A stretch of DNA of 64,000 bases from Pseudomonas sp. Irchel s3b2 (GTDB lineage: Bacteria > Pseudomonadota > Gammaproteobacteria > Pseudomonadales > Pseudomonadaceae): assembly GCF_900187445.1 (NCBI RefSeq), contig NZ_FYEB01000001.1:1116001-1180000 (forward strand). The letters are read 5' to 3'. Position 1 is the first letter of the stretch; the number at the start of each line of letters is the position of its first letter. Positions 16,722 through 25,478 of this stretch are shown piece by piece. The position numbers and the translations under genes are program-made. The notes beneath the pieces were generated by a model. That model was not told the origin of the DNA and made no database searches. It worked only from the letters and a program-made list of their open reading frames with translations.

Positions 16722-18248
16722 TTATGCAGGCTTTGTGCGCTCATTGACGTACATCGTACCGGGACGTCCTGCGAACACCACGATGGCGACCATTGTATTG
16801 ACGATATGGTCAACCTCTGCTTTCGAAATCGGCAGGGTCGTAAAATACCGGGTTCCTGCAAGTACGACGGCAATGATCGTTTCGCCCATGGAGGTCCGTA
16901 TCGCATTCGTGGACAGAAACTGATTGGCCACTTGTTCGGCGGTAGGCATCCGTACAGAGATGGGGTTGATTCGAAAACCTTTGTCGGAAGAGTTCGCTTG
17001 AAAATGGTGCATCAATTCGCCACCGAACACCTGACCGGCGACGTCTGCTCCAGCATTATAGGCACCCCGCAGTGCATCGTGTCCCAACACCGGGACCAGG
17101 GATTCGACAATCTCATTGGCCCGGGTCTCGACCGACAGGTTGGCATCAGGTACGGCGTCTGCCTGATGTTGCAGCCAGATCGAGAGTTGATAGGCGAAAC
17201 CTTCGGTTTCGGAGGGCGGTGACTTGTTACTTTGCGCCATGACATACCCGGGACCGGAGTGTGGTGCGGTGTAGTTCATGCCGGTGAAGGACAAAAATTG
17301 AAGAGCACCGTTCAGCACGCCTGTGGCTGCTGTGCCGCCAGGGTTGGTTTTGGCATTGTCGCTGATTGGGCAGAACAGGTTCACCAGATCCTGGGCAAAA
17401 CTGTAGAAAGCCATTTGTGAACCGAAGGAGGCCAATGCCGGTAGCGCGGATGGCACTGCAGCTGCCGATGCCAAGGCTGCGATCGATAACGTGAGCGTGG
17501 CGAGACGAGCCAGGCGTGTTTGTTGATTTGCAGTTCCATTGCACTCATCCCTGATCGCGCCGAGGATGTTTAGCGCGGGGCCGATTGTCAGGGCGATTGC
17601 GCCGATCACGTTGCGCGTCAGCGGCGAGGTGGCATTGGACTGCAAGGTCTTTTCCACGGCGAATCCGATCAGTTGTCTGATCGTTGTCAGGGTGCCGATG
17701 ACCAAGCCTGTGCGCACGCCGGAAATCGTCAGGTTGCTGGCCCAGCGTCCGAGATCGCCTTCGAATTCATTACGACCTAGTTTGCCCAATAGTTCGCCGA
17801 GGGAGTCAACGATTGCTTGGGCGCGCTGTACAAATAGGCTGGTCTCTTGCGAATGCCGTGAGTTTTCGAACAGAGACGGGTCATCAATATTCAGAGTGAT
17901 GTATTCATATGACGGATTGACAGCGTCGGAGTCGCCGCGCATCAGTGATTCGATGGTGACGACTAACGCTTGAGTGCTGGCAGGGGCGTTCGCTGTTTCC
18001 TCTGTAAGGACGTTATCGAGTTCATTGGCGAGGCTCGTCAGTCCTTGCATGACGTCGTTCATTGGAAGTTGAGCTATGTGCCCGTTAGGGGTGTTCACAT
18101 GTTCGGTGAGAATCTCGGCGATGGTTTGGGAGCTACCTTCCATTTCTATGATCGTGTGAGCATCGCGAGTTGTGGTAGAGGCAGAGACGGTCGCGTTTGT
18201 ACGGGATTGAGCTATTGATGAAGTGAACGTTGCGGGCAATAGAGGCAT
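16722..18248 (-). CDS. Unknown hydrophobic protein, candidate type III substrate
   Basis: A 508-residue protein with no recognised family, convergent with the prg-org operon and the last gene of the island. The first 35 residues are Ser/Thr/Ala-rich with few charges, like type III signals, and lack a Sec signal. The middle has three hydrophobic helices (about residues 174-197, 211-232 and 246-275), and two more weaker ones lie near 456-470 and 482-494. That pattern suits a translocator-like or host-membrane-targeted protein. AGGA lies about 8 bases before the ATG. It could also be an unrelated membrane protein; the type III assignment is inference from place and composition. Confidence 0.55.
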   Translation of the reverse strand: MPLLPATFTSSIAQSRTNATVSASTTTRDAHTIIEMEGSSQTIAEILTEHVNTPNGHIAQLPMNDVMQGLTSLANELDNVLTEETANAPASTQALVVTIESLMRGDSDAVNPSYEYITLNIDDPSLFENSRHSQETSLFVQRAQAIVDSLGELLGKLGRNEFEGDLGRWASNLTISGVRTGLVIGTLTTIRQLIGFAVEKTLQSNATSPLTRNVIGAIALTIGPALNILGAIRDECNGTANQQTRLARLATLTLSIAALASAAAVPSALPALASFGSQMAFYSFAQDLVNLFCPISDNAKTNPGGTAATGVLNGALQFLSFTGMNYTAPHSGPGYVMAQSNKSPPSETEGFAYQLSIWLQHQADAVPDANLSVETRANEIVESLVPVLGHDALRGAYNAGADVAGQVFGGELMHHFQANSSDKGFRINPISVRMPTAEQVANQFLSTNAIRTSMGETIIAVVLAGTRYFTTLPISKAEVDHIVNTMVAIVVFAGRPGTMYVNERTKPA

Positions 18249-18417
18249 TTTTGCATCCTGTATGGCGGAGGGGGCGTTGTTGCAGTTGCGTCGATCATTA
18301 ATCGCTCTTCTTCGCTTGGACTATCAAATACCGCTCTTGGGGCGAAGGCTGCGATGGGTGACCGCAAAAATGGCTTCTAATTAACAGCGTTTCTCGCCCG
18401 TAACCTTCCAGCCCGGC

Positions 18418-18423
18418 TATAAT
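18418..18423 (+). promoter_or_regulatory. Probable pyrD -10 element
   Basis: A consensus TATAAT lies 38 bases before the pyrD ATG. The -35 region at the normal distance is poor, so only the -10 element is claimed. Confidence 0.45.
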
Positions 18424-18460
18424 CGCCGCCACTTTTAATAGCCCAGAGTCAAACCCGCCC

Positions 18461-19480
18461 ATGTACACCCTGGCCCGTCAGCTGTTGTTCAAACTTTCCC
18501 CGGAAACCTCCCACGATCTGTCCCTGGACCTGATCGGCGCGGGCGGGCGTTTGGGCCTCAACGGCTTGCTGTGCAAAGCACCGGCGAAAATGCCGGTGAC
18601 GGTCATGGGCCTGGAGTTCCCGAACCCGGTGGGTCTGGCGGCCGGTCTGGACAAGAACGGTGCGGCGATCGATGGCTTTGCCCAATTGGGTTTCGGTTTC
18701 GTCGAAATCGGCACCATCACTCCGCGTCCGCAACCAGGCAACCCGAAACCACGGATTTTCCGCTTGCCGGACGCCGAGGCGATCATCAATCGCATGGGCT
18801 TCAACAACCTCGGCGTCGATCACTTGCTCGCTCGCGTGGCGGCAGCCAAGTACAAGGGCGTGCTGGGCATCAACATCGGCAAGAATTTCGATACGCCGGT
18901 TGAACGCGCGGTCGACGATTACCTGGTCTGCCTGGACAAGGTCTATGCCCACGCCAGCTATGTGACGGTCAACGTCAGCTCGCCGAACACCCCGGGCCTG
19001 CGCAGCCTGCAATTCGGCGATTCGCTCAAGCAATTGCTCGCCGACCTGGCCACCCGCCGGGCGGAACTGGCGCTGCGTCACGGCAAACATGTACCGCTGG
19101 CAATCAAGATTGCACCGGACATGACCGACGAAGAAACCGCTCAAGTCGCCCAAGCGTTGATCGAAACCGGGATGGACGCGGTGATTGCCACCAACACCAC
19201 CCTGAGTCGCGTCGGCGTCGAAGGCATGGAATATGGTGATGAGGCGGGCGGGTTGTCCGGCGCACCGGTTCGCGACAAGAGCACTCACACTGTGAAGGTG
19301 CTGGCGGCGGAACTGGCCGGTCGCTTGCCGATCATTGCCGTGGGCGGCATCACCGAAGGCAAGCACGCGGCTGAGAAAATCGCCGCGGGTGCGAGCCTGG
19401 TGCAGCTCTACTCCGGCTTCATCTATAAGGGCCCGGCGCTGATTCGTGAATCGGTGGATGCCATCGCCGCGCTGCGCTGA
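18461..19480 (+). CDS. pyrD: Dihydroorotate dehydrogenase (quinone), class 2
   Basis: A 339-residue class 2 enzyme that oxidises dihydroorotate to orotate with FMN and quinone, the fourth step of pyrimidine synthesis, at the inner membrane. The N-terminal amphipathic part (residues 1-40) for membrane attachment is present. The active-site loop [14 protein letters not shown] holds the class 2 catalytic serine, and FMN-binding parts [19 protein letters not shown] and VGGI are intact. It is the first core gene beyond the secretion island and is preceded by its own -10 element. Confidence 0.97.
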   Translation: MYTLARQLLFKLSPETSHDLSLDLIGAGGRLGLNGLLCKAPAKMPVTVMGLEFPNPVGLAAGLDKNGAAIDGFAQLGFGFVEIGTITPRPQPGNPKPRIFRLPDAEAIINRMGFNNLGVDHLLARVAAAKYKGVLGINIGKNFDTPVERAVDDYLVCLDKVYAHASYVTVNVSSPNTPGLRSLQFGDSLKQLLADLATRRAELALRHGKHVPLAIKIAPDMTDEETAQVAQALIETGMDAVIATNTTLSRVGVEGMEYGDEAGGLSGAPVRDKSTHTVKVLAAELAGRLPIIAVGGITEGKHAAEKIAAGASLVQLYSGFIYKGPALIRESVDAIAALR

Positions 19481-19503
19481 AACCTGGGTAGCCTTGGGTA
19501 AAG

Positions 19504-19647
19504 GCTTTTGTGGCGAGGGAGCTTGCTCCCGTTCGGCTGCGGAGCAGTCGTAAATCCTGCAATCGCGCTTTACCTGATACACCGAGTTGATTGGTTTTGG
19601 GGCCGCTTCGCAACCCAGCGGGAGCAAGCTCCCTCGCCACAAAAGCC
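19504..19647. repeat. Inverted REP-like pair
   Basis: Two inverted copies, TGGCGAGGGAGCTTGCTCCC near 19510 and its complement near 19620-19640, flank about 85 bases of unrelated sequence. Each copy also has internal dyad symmetry. This is the GAGGGAGCTTGCTCCC variant of the REP doublets common in fluorescent pseudomonads. Confidence 0.85.
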
Positions 19648-19669
19648 CCACCGCAATTTTTACAGGCAT

Positions 19670-19694
19670 AAAAAAGGGCTCCTCGAAGGAGCCC
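19670..19694 (-). terminator. Intrinsic terminator of rmf
   Basis: An 8-bp stem (GGGCTCCT with AGGAGCCC, 3-base loop) is followed on the minus strand by six T residues. It lies 86 bases beyond the rmf stop. Confidence 0.8.
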
Positions 19695-19780
19695 CTGGGC
19701 CGAAGCCCGCCGTCCGGATGGGACGTGCGTGGTTAAGTCGTTGCGTAATCAGATTGTCGTGTCGGAGTGTGTGCCCTGTA

Positions 19781-19996
19781 TTAGCCGACGGCGTGAAGTT
19801 CGTTGAGTCTGTGGATTCCCGCAGTGCCGGTCATACCGTCCCAGTTGTCGCCGCGTCCTTCTCGCCAGCCATTGATCCAGGCTTGGCGTACCGACGGTAG
19901 AGTAAAAGGGCAAAGCTCACGGGATTTACCACCAACGCCATATTGATATCCGCGCAAAAATGCTCTTTCCAACGGATCACGCTTAAGTCTTCTCAT
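19781..19996 (-). CDS. rmf: Ribosome modulation factor
   Basis: A 71-residue basic protein of the Rmf family, which pairs 70S ribosomes into inactive 100S dimers in stationary phase. The conserved core MRRLKRDPLERAFLRGYQYG and the following SRELCPFT plus RQAWINGWREGR are all present. Pseudomonas Rmf is slightly longer than the 55-residue E. coli protein, as here. It has its own terminator, and 530 bases of non-coding sequence separate it from the divergent rlmKL. Confidence 0.95.
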   Translation of the reverse strand: MRRLKRDPLERAFLRGYQYGVGGKSRELCPFTLPSVRQAWINGWREGRGDNWDGMTGTAGIHRLNELHAVG

Positions 19997-20526
19997 AGGG
20001 TGTTGCCCTCACTTGTTGACTGTATGTATCGCGTCGACCTCAATCGAGGTCAGGCAGAAAAATTCTGCCGTTGGTGGCTCGCTGCCGGCGTCGCGAGCCA
20101 AGGTGTTGACGCCGTTGCGACGTCAACCTGAGTTGAGTTCTAACCAATGCGTCACATCGAGGGAATGATCGTTTTGTCATAAGAACGTAACCATAAAGAT
20201 GGTATGGCCATAAGTAACACGTTATTTGTCCCGTGTTTATTGGCCAAACCCCGGTATGATCGGCCCTGCGCGGCTCACAGGGCTGAGCCTTTAACGAAAG
20301 TGACCCCCATTGCATTTGGGGACTATTCGACGAAGGGTCGATTTATGACATTTTGTTGCATCAACTTTTATATCTGCCCTGGCATCTAAGCTCTTTTAAC
20401 CCGAGCAGTCAGGGTGGGAACGGCACACCTTCGTGCCACGCGGGCGTTCTGTTAGAAAAGCGCCTGATTGAAAACCGGATCGGCAATGCGTTGCCGATTC
20501 ACTTAGCTAAAGGCTCTGGAATTACC
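19997..20526. other. Divergent rmf-rlmKL intergenic region with a hairpin-rich leader
   Basis: No gene is supported in these 530 bases. Near rmf there is an inverted repeat GTTGACG/CGTCAAC (20105-20127). Before rlmKL a TATGAT (20255-20260) may serve as -10, followed by successive small hairpins: GGCTCA/TGAGCC (20272-20289), CCCC/GGGG around 20303-20322, GGCAC/GTGCC (about 20423-20438) and a perfect ATCGGCAA/TTGCCGAT (20479-20498) that ends 28 bases before the rlmKL ATG. An in-frame upstream extension of rlmKL passes through this but has no protein-like character. Confidence 0.45.
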
Positions 20527-22797
20527 ATGTCCGATCGTTTCGAACTCTTCCTCACTTGCCCCAAAGGCCTTGAAGGCCTGCTCATCGAGGAAGCCGTCGG
20601 GCTTGGCCTTGAGGAAGCACGTGAGCACACCTCGGCTGTGCGCGGCATGGCCACCATGGAAACCGCCTATCGCCTGTGCCTGTGGTCGCGTCTGGCGAAC
20701 CGCGTGCTGCTGGTGCTCAAGCGCTTCCCGATGAAGGACGCCGAAGACCTCTACCACGGCGTGCTGGATATCGAGTGGCGAGACCACATGCTCAACGATG
20801 GCACTCTGGCTGTCGAATTCAGCGGTCACGGTTCGGGTATCGACAACACGCACTTCGGCGCTTTGAAGGTCAAGGATGCGATCGTCGATAAACTGCGCAC
20901 CCCGCAGGGCGACCGTCCGTCGATCGACAAACTCAACCCGGACCTGCGTATTCACCTGCGCCTGGACCGTGGCGAAGCGATCCTGTCCCTCGACCTTTCC
21001 GGTCACAGCCTGCACCAGCGTGGTTATCGCTTGCAGCAAGGCGCGGCACCACTGAAGGAAAACCTCGCGGCGGCGATTCTGATCCGTGCCGGCTGGCCAC
21101 GAATTGCCGCCGATGGCGGAGCCCTGGCTGACCCGATGTGCGGTGTTGGTACGTTCCTGGTCGAAGCTGCGATGATCGCCGCCGATATGGCACCGAACCT
21201 GCGTCGCGAGCAATGGGGCTTCACCGCCTGGCTCGGTCACGTGCCGGCGTTGTGGAAAAAACTCCACGAAGAAGCCACCGAACGCGCCGCTGCCGGCCTG
21301 GCCAAGCCACCGCTGTGGATTCGCGGTTACGAAGCTGACCCACGCCTGATTCAACCGGGCCGCAACAACGTCGAACGTGCCGGCCTGAGCGAGTGGATCA
21401 AGATCTACCAGGGTGAAGTCGCGACGTTCGAGCCGCGCCCGGACCAGAACCAGAAAGGCCTGGTGATCTGCAACCCTCCGTACGGCGAACGTCTGGGCGA
21501 TGAGGCGAGCCTGCTCTACCTCTACCAGAACCTCGGCGAACGTCTGCGTCAGGCCTGCCTGAACTGGGAAGCGGCGGTGTTCACTGGCGCCCCGGACCTG
21601 GGCAAGCGCATGGGCATCCGCAGCCACAAGCAGTATTCGTTCTGGAACGGCGCCTTGCCGTGCAAATTGCTGCTGATCAAGGTCACGCCGGACCAGTTCG
21701 TCACCGGCGAGCGTCGTACTCCGGAACAGCGCCAGATCGAGCGGGAACAGGCCGAGTCCGATGCGCCGTCGAACATCGAAGCGCCGGGCAAGTACGAGAA
21801 GTACAACAAGAACGGCAACCCGATCAAACCGGCACCGGTGGTGGTCGAGCAGCCGCGCCTGAGCGAAGGCGGGCAGATGTTTGCCAACCGTCTGCAAAAA
21901 AACCTCAAGGCGCTGGGCAAGTGGGTCAAGCGTGAAGGCATCGACTGCTACCGCGTCTACGATGCCGACATGCCGGAATATTCCATGGCCATCGACCTGT
22001 ATCACGACTGGGTCCACGTTCAGGAATACGCTGCCCCGAAATCCATCGACCCGGAAAAAGCCTCGGCGCGGATGTTCGATGCCCTGGCGGCGATTCCGCA
22101 AGCGTTGAACATCGACAAGAGCCGCGTGGTGGTCAAACGTCGCGAGCGTCAGAGCGGCACCAAGCAGTACGAACGTCAGAGCGCGCAGGGCAAGTTCAAC
22201 GAGGTCAACGAAGGCGGCGTGAAGCTGCTGGTGAACCTCACCGACTACCTCGACACCGGGCTGTTCCTCGACCACCGGCCGATGCGCATGCGGATTCAGA
22301 AAGAGGCGGCCGGCAAGCGCTTCCTCAACCTGTATTGCTACACCGCGACCGCCAGCGTTCATGCGGCCAAGGGCGGTGCGCGCAGCACCACCAGCGTCGA
22401 CCTGTCGAAAACTTATCTGGATTGGGCGCGTCGCAACCTCTCGCTGAACGGTTTCTCCGACAAGAACCGTCTGGAGCAGGGCGACGTGATGGCGTGGCTC
22501 GATGCCTGCCGTGACGAGTATGACTTGATCTTCATCGATCCGCCGACCTTCTCCAACTCCAAGCGCATGGAAGGGATCTTCGACGTGCAACGTGACCAGG
22601 TGCAGTTGATCGATCTGGCCATGGCGCGCCTGGCGCCGGGCGGGGTGTTGTATTTCTCCAACAACTTCCGCAAGTTCACGCTTGAGGAAAACCTCACCGA
22701 GCGTTATGCCGTTGAAGAAATCACCGCCCAGACCATCGATCCGGATTTCGCCCGTAATGGCAAAATCCACCGTGCGTGGAAGATCACTGCTCGCTGA
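20527..22797 (+). CDS. rlmL: 23S rRNA (guanine) methyltransferase RlmKL
   Basis: A 756-residue fusion of two methyltransferases that modify G2445 (N2, RlmL half) and G2069 (N7, RlmK half) of 23S rRNA. A THUMP domain (about residues 45-155) leads into the first Rossmann domain with ADPMCGVGTFLVEAA and catalytic NPPYGERL; the second carries FLNLYCYTATASVHAA and FIDPPTFSNSKRM. Both catalytic motifs are intact and the length is as in other Pseudomonas. The ATG at 20527 gives the usual start MSDRFELFLTCPKGLE. Confidence 0.97.
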   Translation: MSDRFELFLTCPKGLEGLLIEEAVGLGLEEAREHTSAVRGMATMETAYRLCLWSRLANRVLLVLKRFPMKDAEDLYHGVLDIEWRDHMLNDGTLAVEFSGHGSGIDNTHFGALKVKDAIVDKLRTPQGDRPSIDKLNPDLRIHLRLDRGEAILSLDLSGHSLHQRGYRLQQGAAPLKENLAAAILIRAGWPRIAADGGALADPMCGVGTFLVEAAMIAADMAPNLRREQWGFTAWLGHVPALWKKLHEEATERAAAGLAKPPLWIRGYEADPRLIQPGRNNVERAGLSEWIKIYQGEVATFEPRPDQNQKGLVICNPPYGERLGDEASLLYLYQNLGERLRQACLNWEAAVFTGAPDLGKRMGIRSHKQYSFWNGALPCKLLLIKVTPDQFVTGERRTPEQRQIEREQAESDAPSNIEAPGKYEKYNKNGNPIKPAPVVVEQPRLSEGGQMFANRLQKNLKALGKWVKREGIDCYRVYDADMPEYSMAIDLYHDWVHVQEYAAPKSIDPEKASARMFDALAAIPQALNIDKSRVVVKRRERQSGTKQYERQSAQGKFNEVNEGGVKLLVNLTDYLDTGLFLDHRPMRMRIQKEAAGKRFLNLYCYTATASVHAAKGGARSTTSVDLSKTYLDWARRNLSLNGFSDKNRLEQGDVMAWLDACRDEYDLIFIDPPTFSNSKRMEGIFDVQRDQVQLIDLAMARLAPGGVLYFSNNFRKFTLEENLTERYAVEEITAQTIDPDFARNGKIHRAWKITAR

Positions 22798-22805
22798 TCC
22801 ATGGA

Positions 22806-22895
22806 TGTAGGAGCGAGCTTGCTCGCGAAGACGGTGTGTCAGGCAACATCAATGTTGACTGCGCTGCCGCCTTCGCGAGCAAGCTCGCTCCTACA
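22806..22895. repeat. Inverted REP pair
   Basis: TGTAGGAGCGAGCTTGCTCG and its inverted copy lie 64 bases apart, start to start, between rlmKL and the diguanylate cyclase gene. Each copy is itself partly palindromic (CGAGCTTGCTCG), typical of Pseudomonas REP doublets. Confidence 0.9.
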
Positions 22896-22992
22896 GAGGG
22901 TTGTTCAGTGCTGGTCAAATTAGTGGCTAATAGCTATAACTCCATTCATGGCCAATGGGCTTTTCCGGCACTTGGCGTTTTGAGTTGTTTTT

Positions 22993-25383
22993 ATGTCGTT
23001 GCACGCCGTGCGCCCCAAGATCCTGGGTTTTATCCGCGAAGATGTTTCGGCCTGGCTGGTCGCGCTGCTGGTATTACTCGTCGGCGGGATTCTCACGGGA
23101 TTGCTGGCCTGGGCAACGCTCAATCAGTTTCATCAGCAATTGCGGCAACGTTTTCAACTGCTCGCCAGTGAACGTTACAGCCGTATTGAAGAACGTTTCG
23201 AAGATCAGGAGCAGCGCCTCGACGGCCTGCGCCGGTTCTTTGTCTATTCCGGGACGGTGTCCCGCGAAGAATTCGACGGTTACACCAAGCCTCTTTTACG
23301 TCGCACCCAGGCCTATTCCTGGGCTCCACGGGTTTCCCGCGCTGAACGACCTCTACTTGAGCGCGCGGTGCTTGAAGAGGGTTTGAGCAATTTCACCTTT
23401 CGCGAACTCACCGCCGATGGCCAGTTGCAGCCGGCCGCGGAACGGAACGAGTACGTGCCGGTGCTGTATACCCAAACCCAGAGCCGATTGCCCACGCCGC
23501 TGGGTTATGACCTGCTGGCGCAGCCCCTGCGGCGCTCGACTCTGGAGCGAGCCGATCGCAGTGGCAGCATGGTCGTGTCGCAACCGTTGCATCTGGTAGG
23601 CATCGAGCCCGCCTATGCGCGGGGTGTGTTGCTGGTGGCGCCGGTCAATCATCAGAACCTCCCGAGTGCCGCGCCCGCCGGGTACGTCATGGCGGTGATC
23701 AGCATGCGTCAGCTGCTGGCGGACGGGCTGCCGGAGGAGAATCACGACTCTCTCTCGGTGCGAATCCTCGACTTGTCTACCGATGATCAGCGCGAAGTGT
23801 TGTACGAGTCGACCAACACGGCGGGGGCCAGTGACTTGTCCTCCACGCGATTACTGCGTCTGGCCGACCACGATTATCAAGTGGACATGCGCCCCAGCGC
23901 TGCGTTCCTGAACGCTAACCATTCCTCGGTAGCCAGCCTGGTGGTGCTCGGCGGTTTGCTCAGTGTGTTGCTCAGTGTGTTGCTCTATGTGTTGGTCAGC
24001 CAGCGCCAGCGGGCGCTGAAAATGGTGGAGCAGCGGACCCAGGAACTTCACGACCGTGAGCAAGAGTTGCGCGGCACCCATGGGCAGTTGCGCGGTGTGC
24101 TGGATGCCGCGACTCAGGTGGCGATCATTGCCACTGACTTGCGCGGGATTATCAGCACCTTCAATGCCGGTGCAGAGCAAATGCTCGGTTACTCCAGTGC
24201 GCAGGCCGTGGGCCACATGACCCTGGAAAATCTGCACCTGCCCCGGGAGCTTGAAGCGCGCTCGGCGGAGTTGAGCGCGCGCTATGGCAAGCCGATCCCG
24301 ACGTGCCAGGCGATGTTGGTCGAAGGCGGGGAAGAGGGCGGTCACGAAGCCCGGGAGTGGACGCTGCTCCGTCACGACGGCAGTCATTTGCCGGTGAATA
24401 TGCTGGCGACCCCGGTCCTCGATGAGCAAGGCTTGTGGGTCGGGCACCTGGCGATCTGTATCGACATCACCGAGCGCAAGCGCGTCCACGAGGCTCTGGC
24501 GGCACGGGACCTGTTGTTGAAGAAGCTCAGCGCTCATGTGCCCGGCGGGATTTACCAGTTCAAGATGGAATTCGATGGGCGCTTCAGCGTGATCTACGCC
24601 AGCGACGGTATCCGCGAAATCTACGAACTCGAGCCGGACGTGCTGTTGCACAACGCCGAGGCGGTGTTCGCGCGGATTCATCCTCAGGATGCGCGCCGGG
24701 TCCGCGCGTCGATCCAGGCATCGGCGCACACCCTCAGCCCATGGCGTGAGGAATACCGCGTGCAATTACCCCAGCGTGGTCTGCGCTGGGTCCGCGGTGA
24801 AGCGACCCCGGAGGAGCTGCCCGGCGGTGGTGTGCTCTGGCATGGCTACATTTCGGACATCTCCGACCTCAAGCGCGTGGAAGAGGAATTGCGCGCACTG
24901 TCGGTGACCGACTCCCTGACCGGAATCTATAACCGTCGCTATTTCCAGGAGCGCCTGACCACCGAAATGGCCCGGGTCGAGCGCGGCGGCGGCGAGTTGT
25001 CGGTGATCATGCTCGACATCGATCACTTCAAGCGCATCAATGACCAGCACGGTCATGCCGTGGGCGATCGGGTTTTGCAGGCCGTGTGCGAGCGTATTGG
25101 CGGTCGCCTGCGGCGCACTGATGTGTTTTGTCGCCTGGGGGGCGAAGAGTTCATGGTGCTCTGTCCGGACATCGACGGCGAACAGGCTCATGTGCTGGCC
25201 GTGGAGTTGTGGCAAGGGTTGCGCAGTGCGCCGATCGACGAGGTCGGGATCGTCACTGCGAGTTTCGGGATTGCCAGTTGGAAGGCCGGAGAGGGCGCGG
25301 ATGCGCTGCTGTTGCGGGCGGACTCAGGGGTGTATGCGGCGAAGCAGGCGGGAAGGGATCGGGTTGAGGGGCAGATGAATTAA
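22993..25383 (+). CDS. Diguanylate cyclase with CHASE and PAS sensor domains
   Basis: A 796-residue membrane sensor. A first transmembrane helix (about 20-44) and a second (about 310-335) enclose a periplasmic CHASE-type domain (core: FFVYSGTVSREEF, AYSWAPRVSRAERP). Two PAS domains follow (about 360-490 and 505-620), then a GGDEF domain whose active site GGEEF is intact at residues 716-720. The inhibitory site R-R-T-D sits at 707-710, five residues before it, so product feedback is expected. There is no EAL domain: it should make cyclic di-GMP in response to a periplasmic ligand that the sequence does not reveal. It appears to be transcribed alone. Confidence 0.92.
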   Translation: MSLHAVRPKILGFIREDVSAWLVALLVLLVGGILTGLLAWATLNQFHQQLRQRFQLLASERYSRIEERFEDQEQRLDGLRRFFVYSGTVSREEFDGYTKPLLRRTQAYSWAPRVSRAERPLLERAVLEEGLSNFTFRELTADGQLQPAAERNEYVPVLYTQTQSRLPTPLGYDLLAQPLRRSTLERADRSGSMVVSQPLHLVGIEPAYARGVLLVAPVNHQNLPSAAPAGYVMAVISMRQLLADGLPEENHDSLSVRILDLSTDDQREVLYESTNTAGASDLSSTRLLRLADHDYQVDMRPSAAFLNANHSSVASLVVLGGLLSVLLSVLLYVLVSQRQRALKMVEQRTQELHDREQELRGTHGQLRGVLDAATQVAIIATDLRGIISTFNAGAEQMLGYSSAQAVGHMTLENLHLPRELEARSAELSARYGKPIPTCQAMLVEGGEEGGHEAREWTLLRHDGSHLPVNMLATPVLDEQGLWVGHLAICIDITERKRVHEALAARDLLLKKLSAHVPGGIYQFKMEFDGRFSVIYASDGIREIYELEPDVLLHNAEAVFARIHPQDARRVRASIQASAHTLSPWREEYRVQLPQRGLRWVRGEATPEELPGGGVLWHGYISDISDLKRVEEELRALSVTDSLTGIYNRRYFQERLTTEMARVERGGGELSVIMLDIDHFKRINDQHGHAVGDRVLQAVCERIGGRLRRTDVFCRLGGEEFMVLCPDIDGEQAHVLAVELWQGLRSAPIDEVGIVTASFGIASWKAGEGADALLLRADSGVYAAKQAGRDRVEGQMN

Positions 25384-25437
25384 CCCAGGCTGCATGCAAT
25401 CCCTGTGGGAGCGAGCCTGTGTGGCGAGGGGGCTTGT

Positions 25438-25468
25438 GATCGTTCCCACGCAGAGCGTGGGAACGATC
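25438..25468. repeat. GATCGTTCCCACGC-family palindrome (short form)
   Basis: A near-perfect palindrome, GATCGTTCCCACGC, AGA, GCGTGGGAACGATC. It is the collapsed form of the longer elements near 34440, 46458 and 62846 and lies 10 bases beyond the dacB stop, where it could also act as an RNA hairpin in the dacB transcript. Confidence 0.85.
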
Positions 25469-25478
25469 AGGTTGGGGA

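Noticed and set aside
20503..22770. A 755-codon open frame opposite rlmKL
   Set aside because: Antisense shadow of a gene whose catalytic motifs are complete; no motif or proper start of its own.
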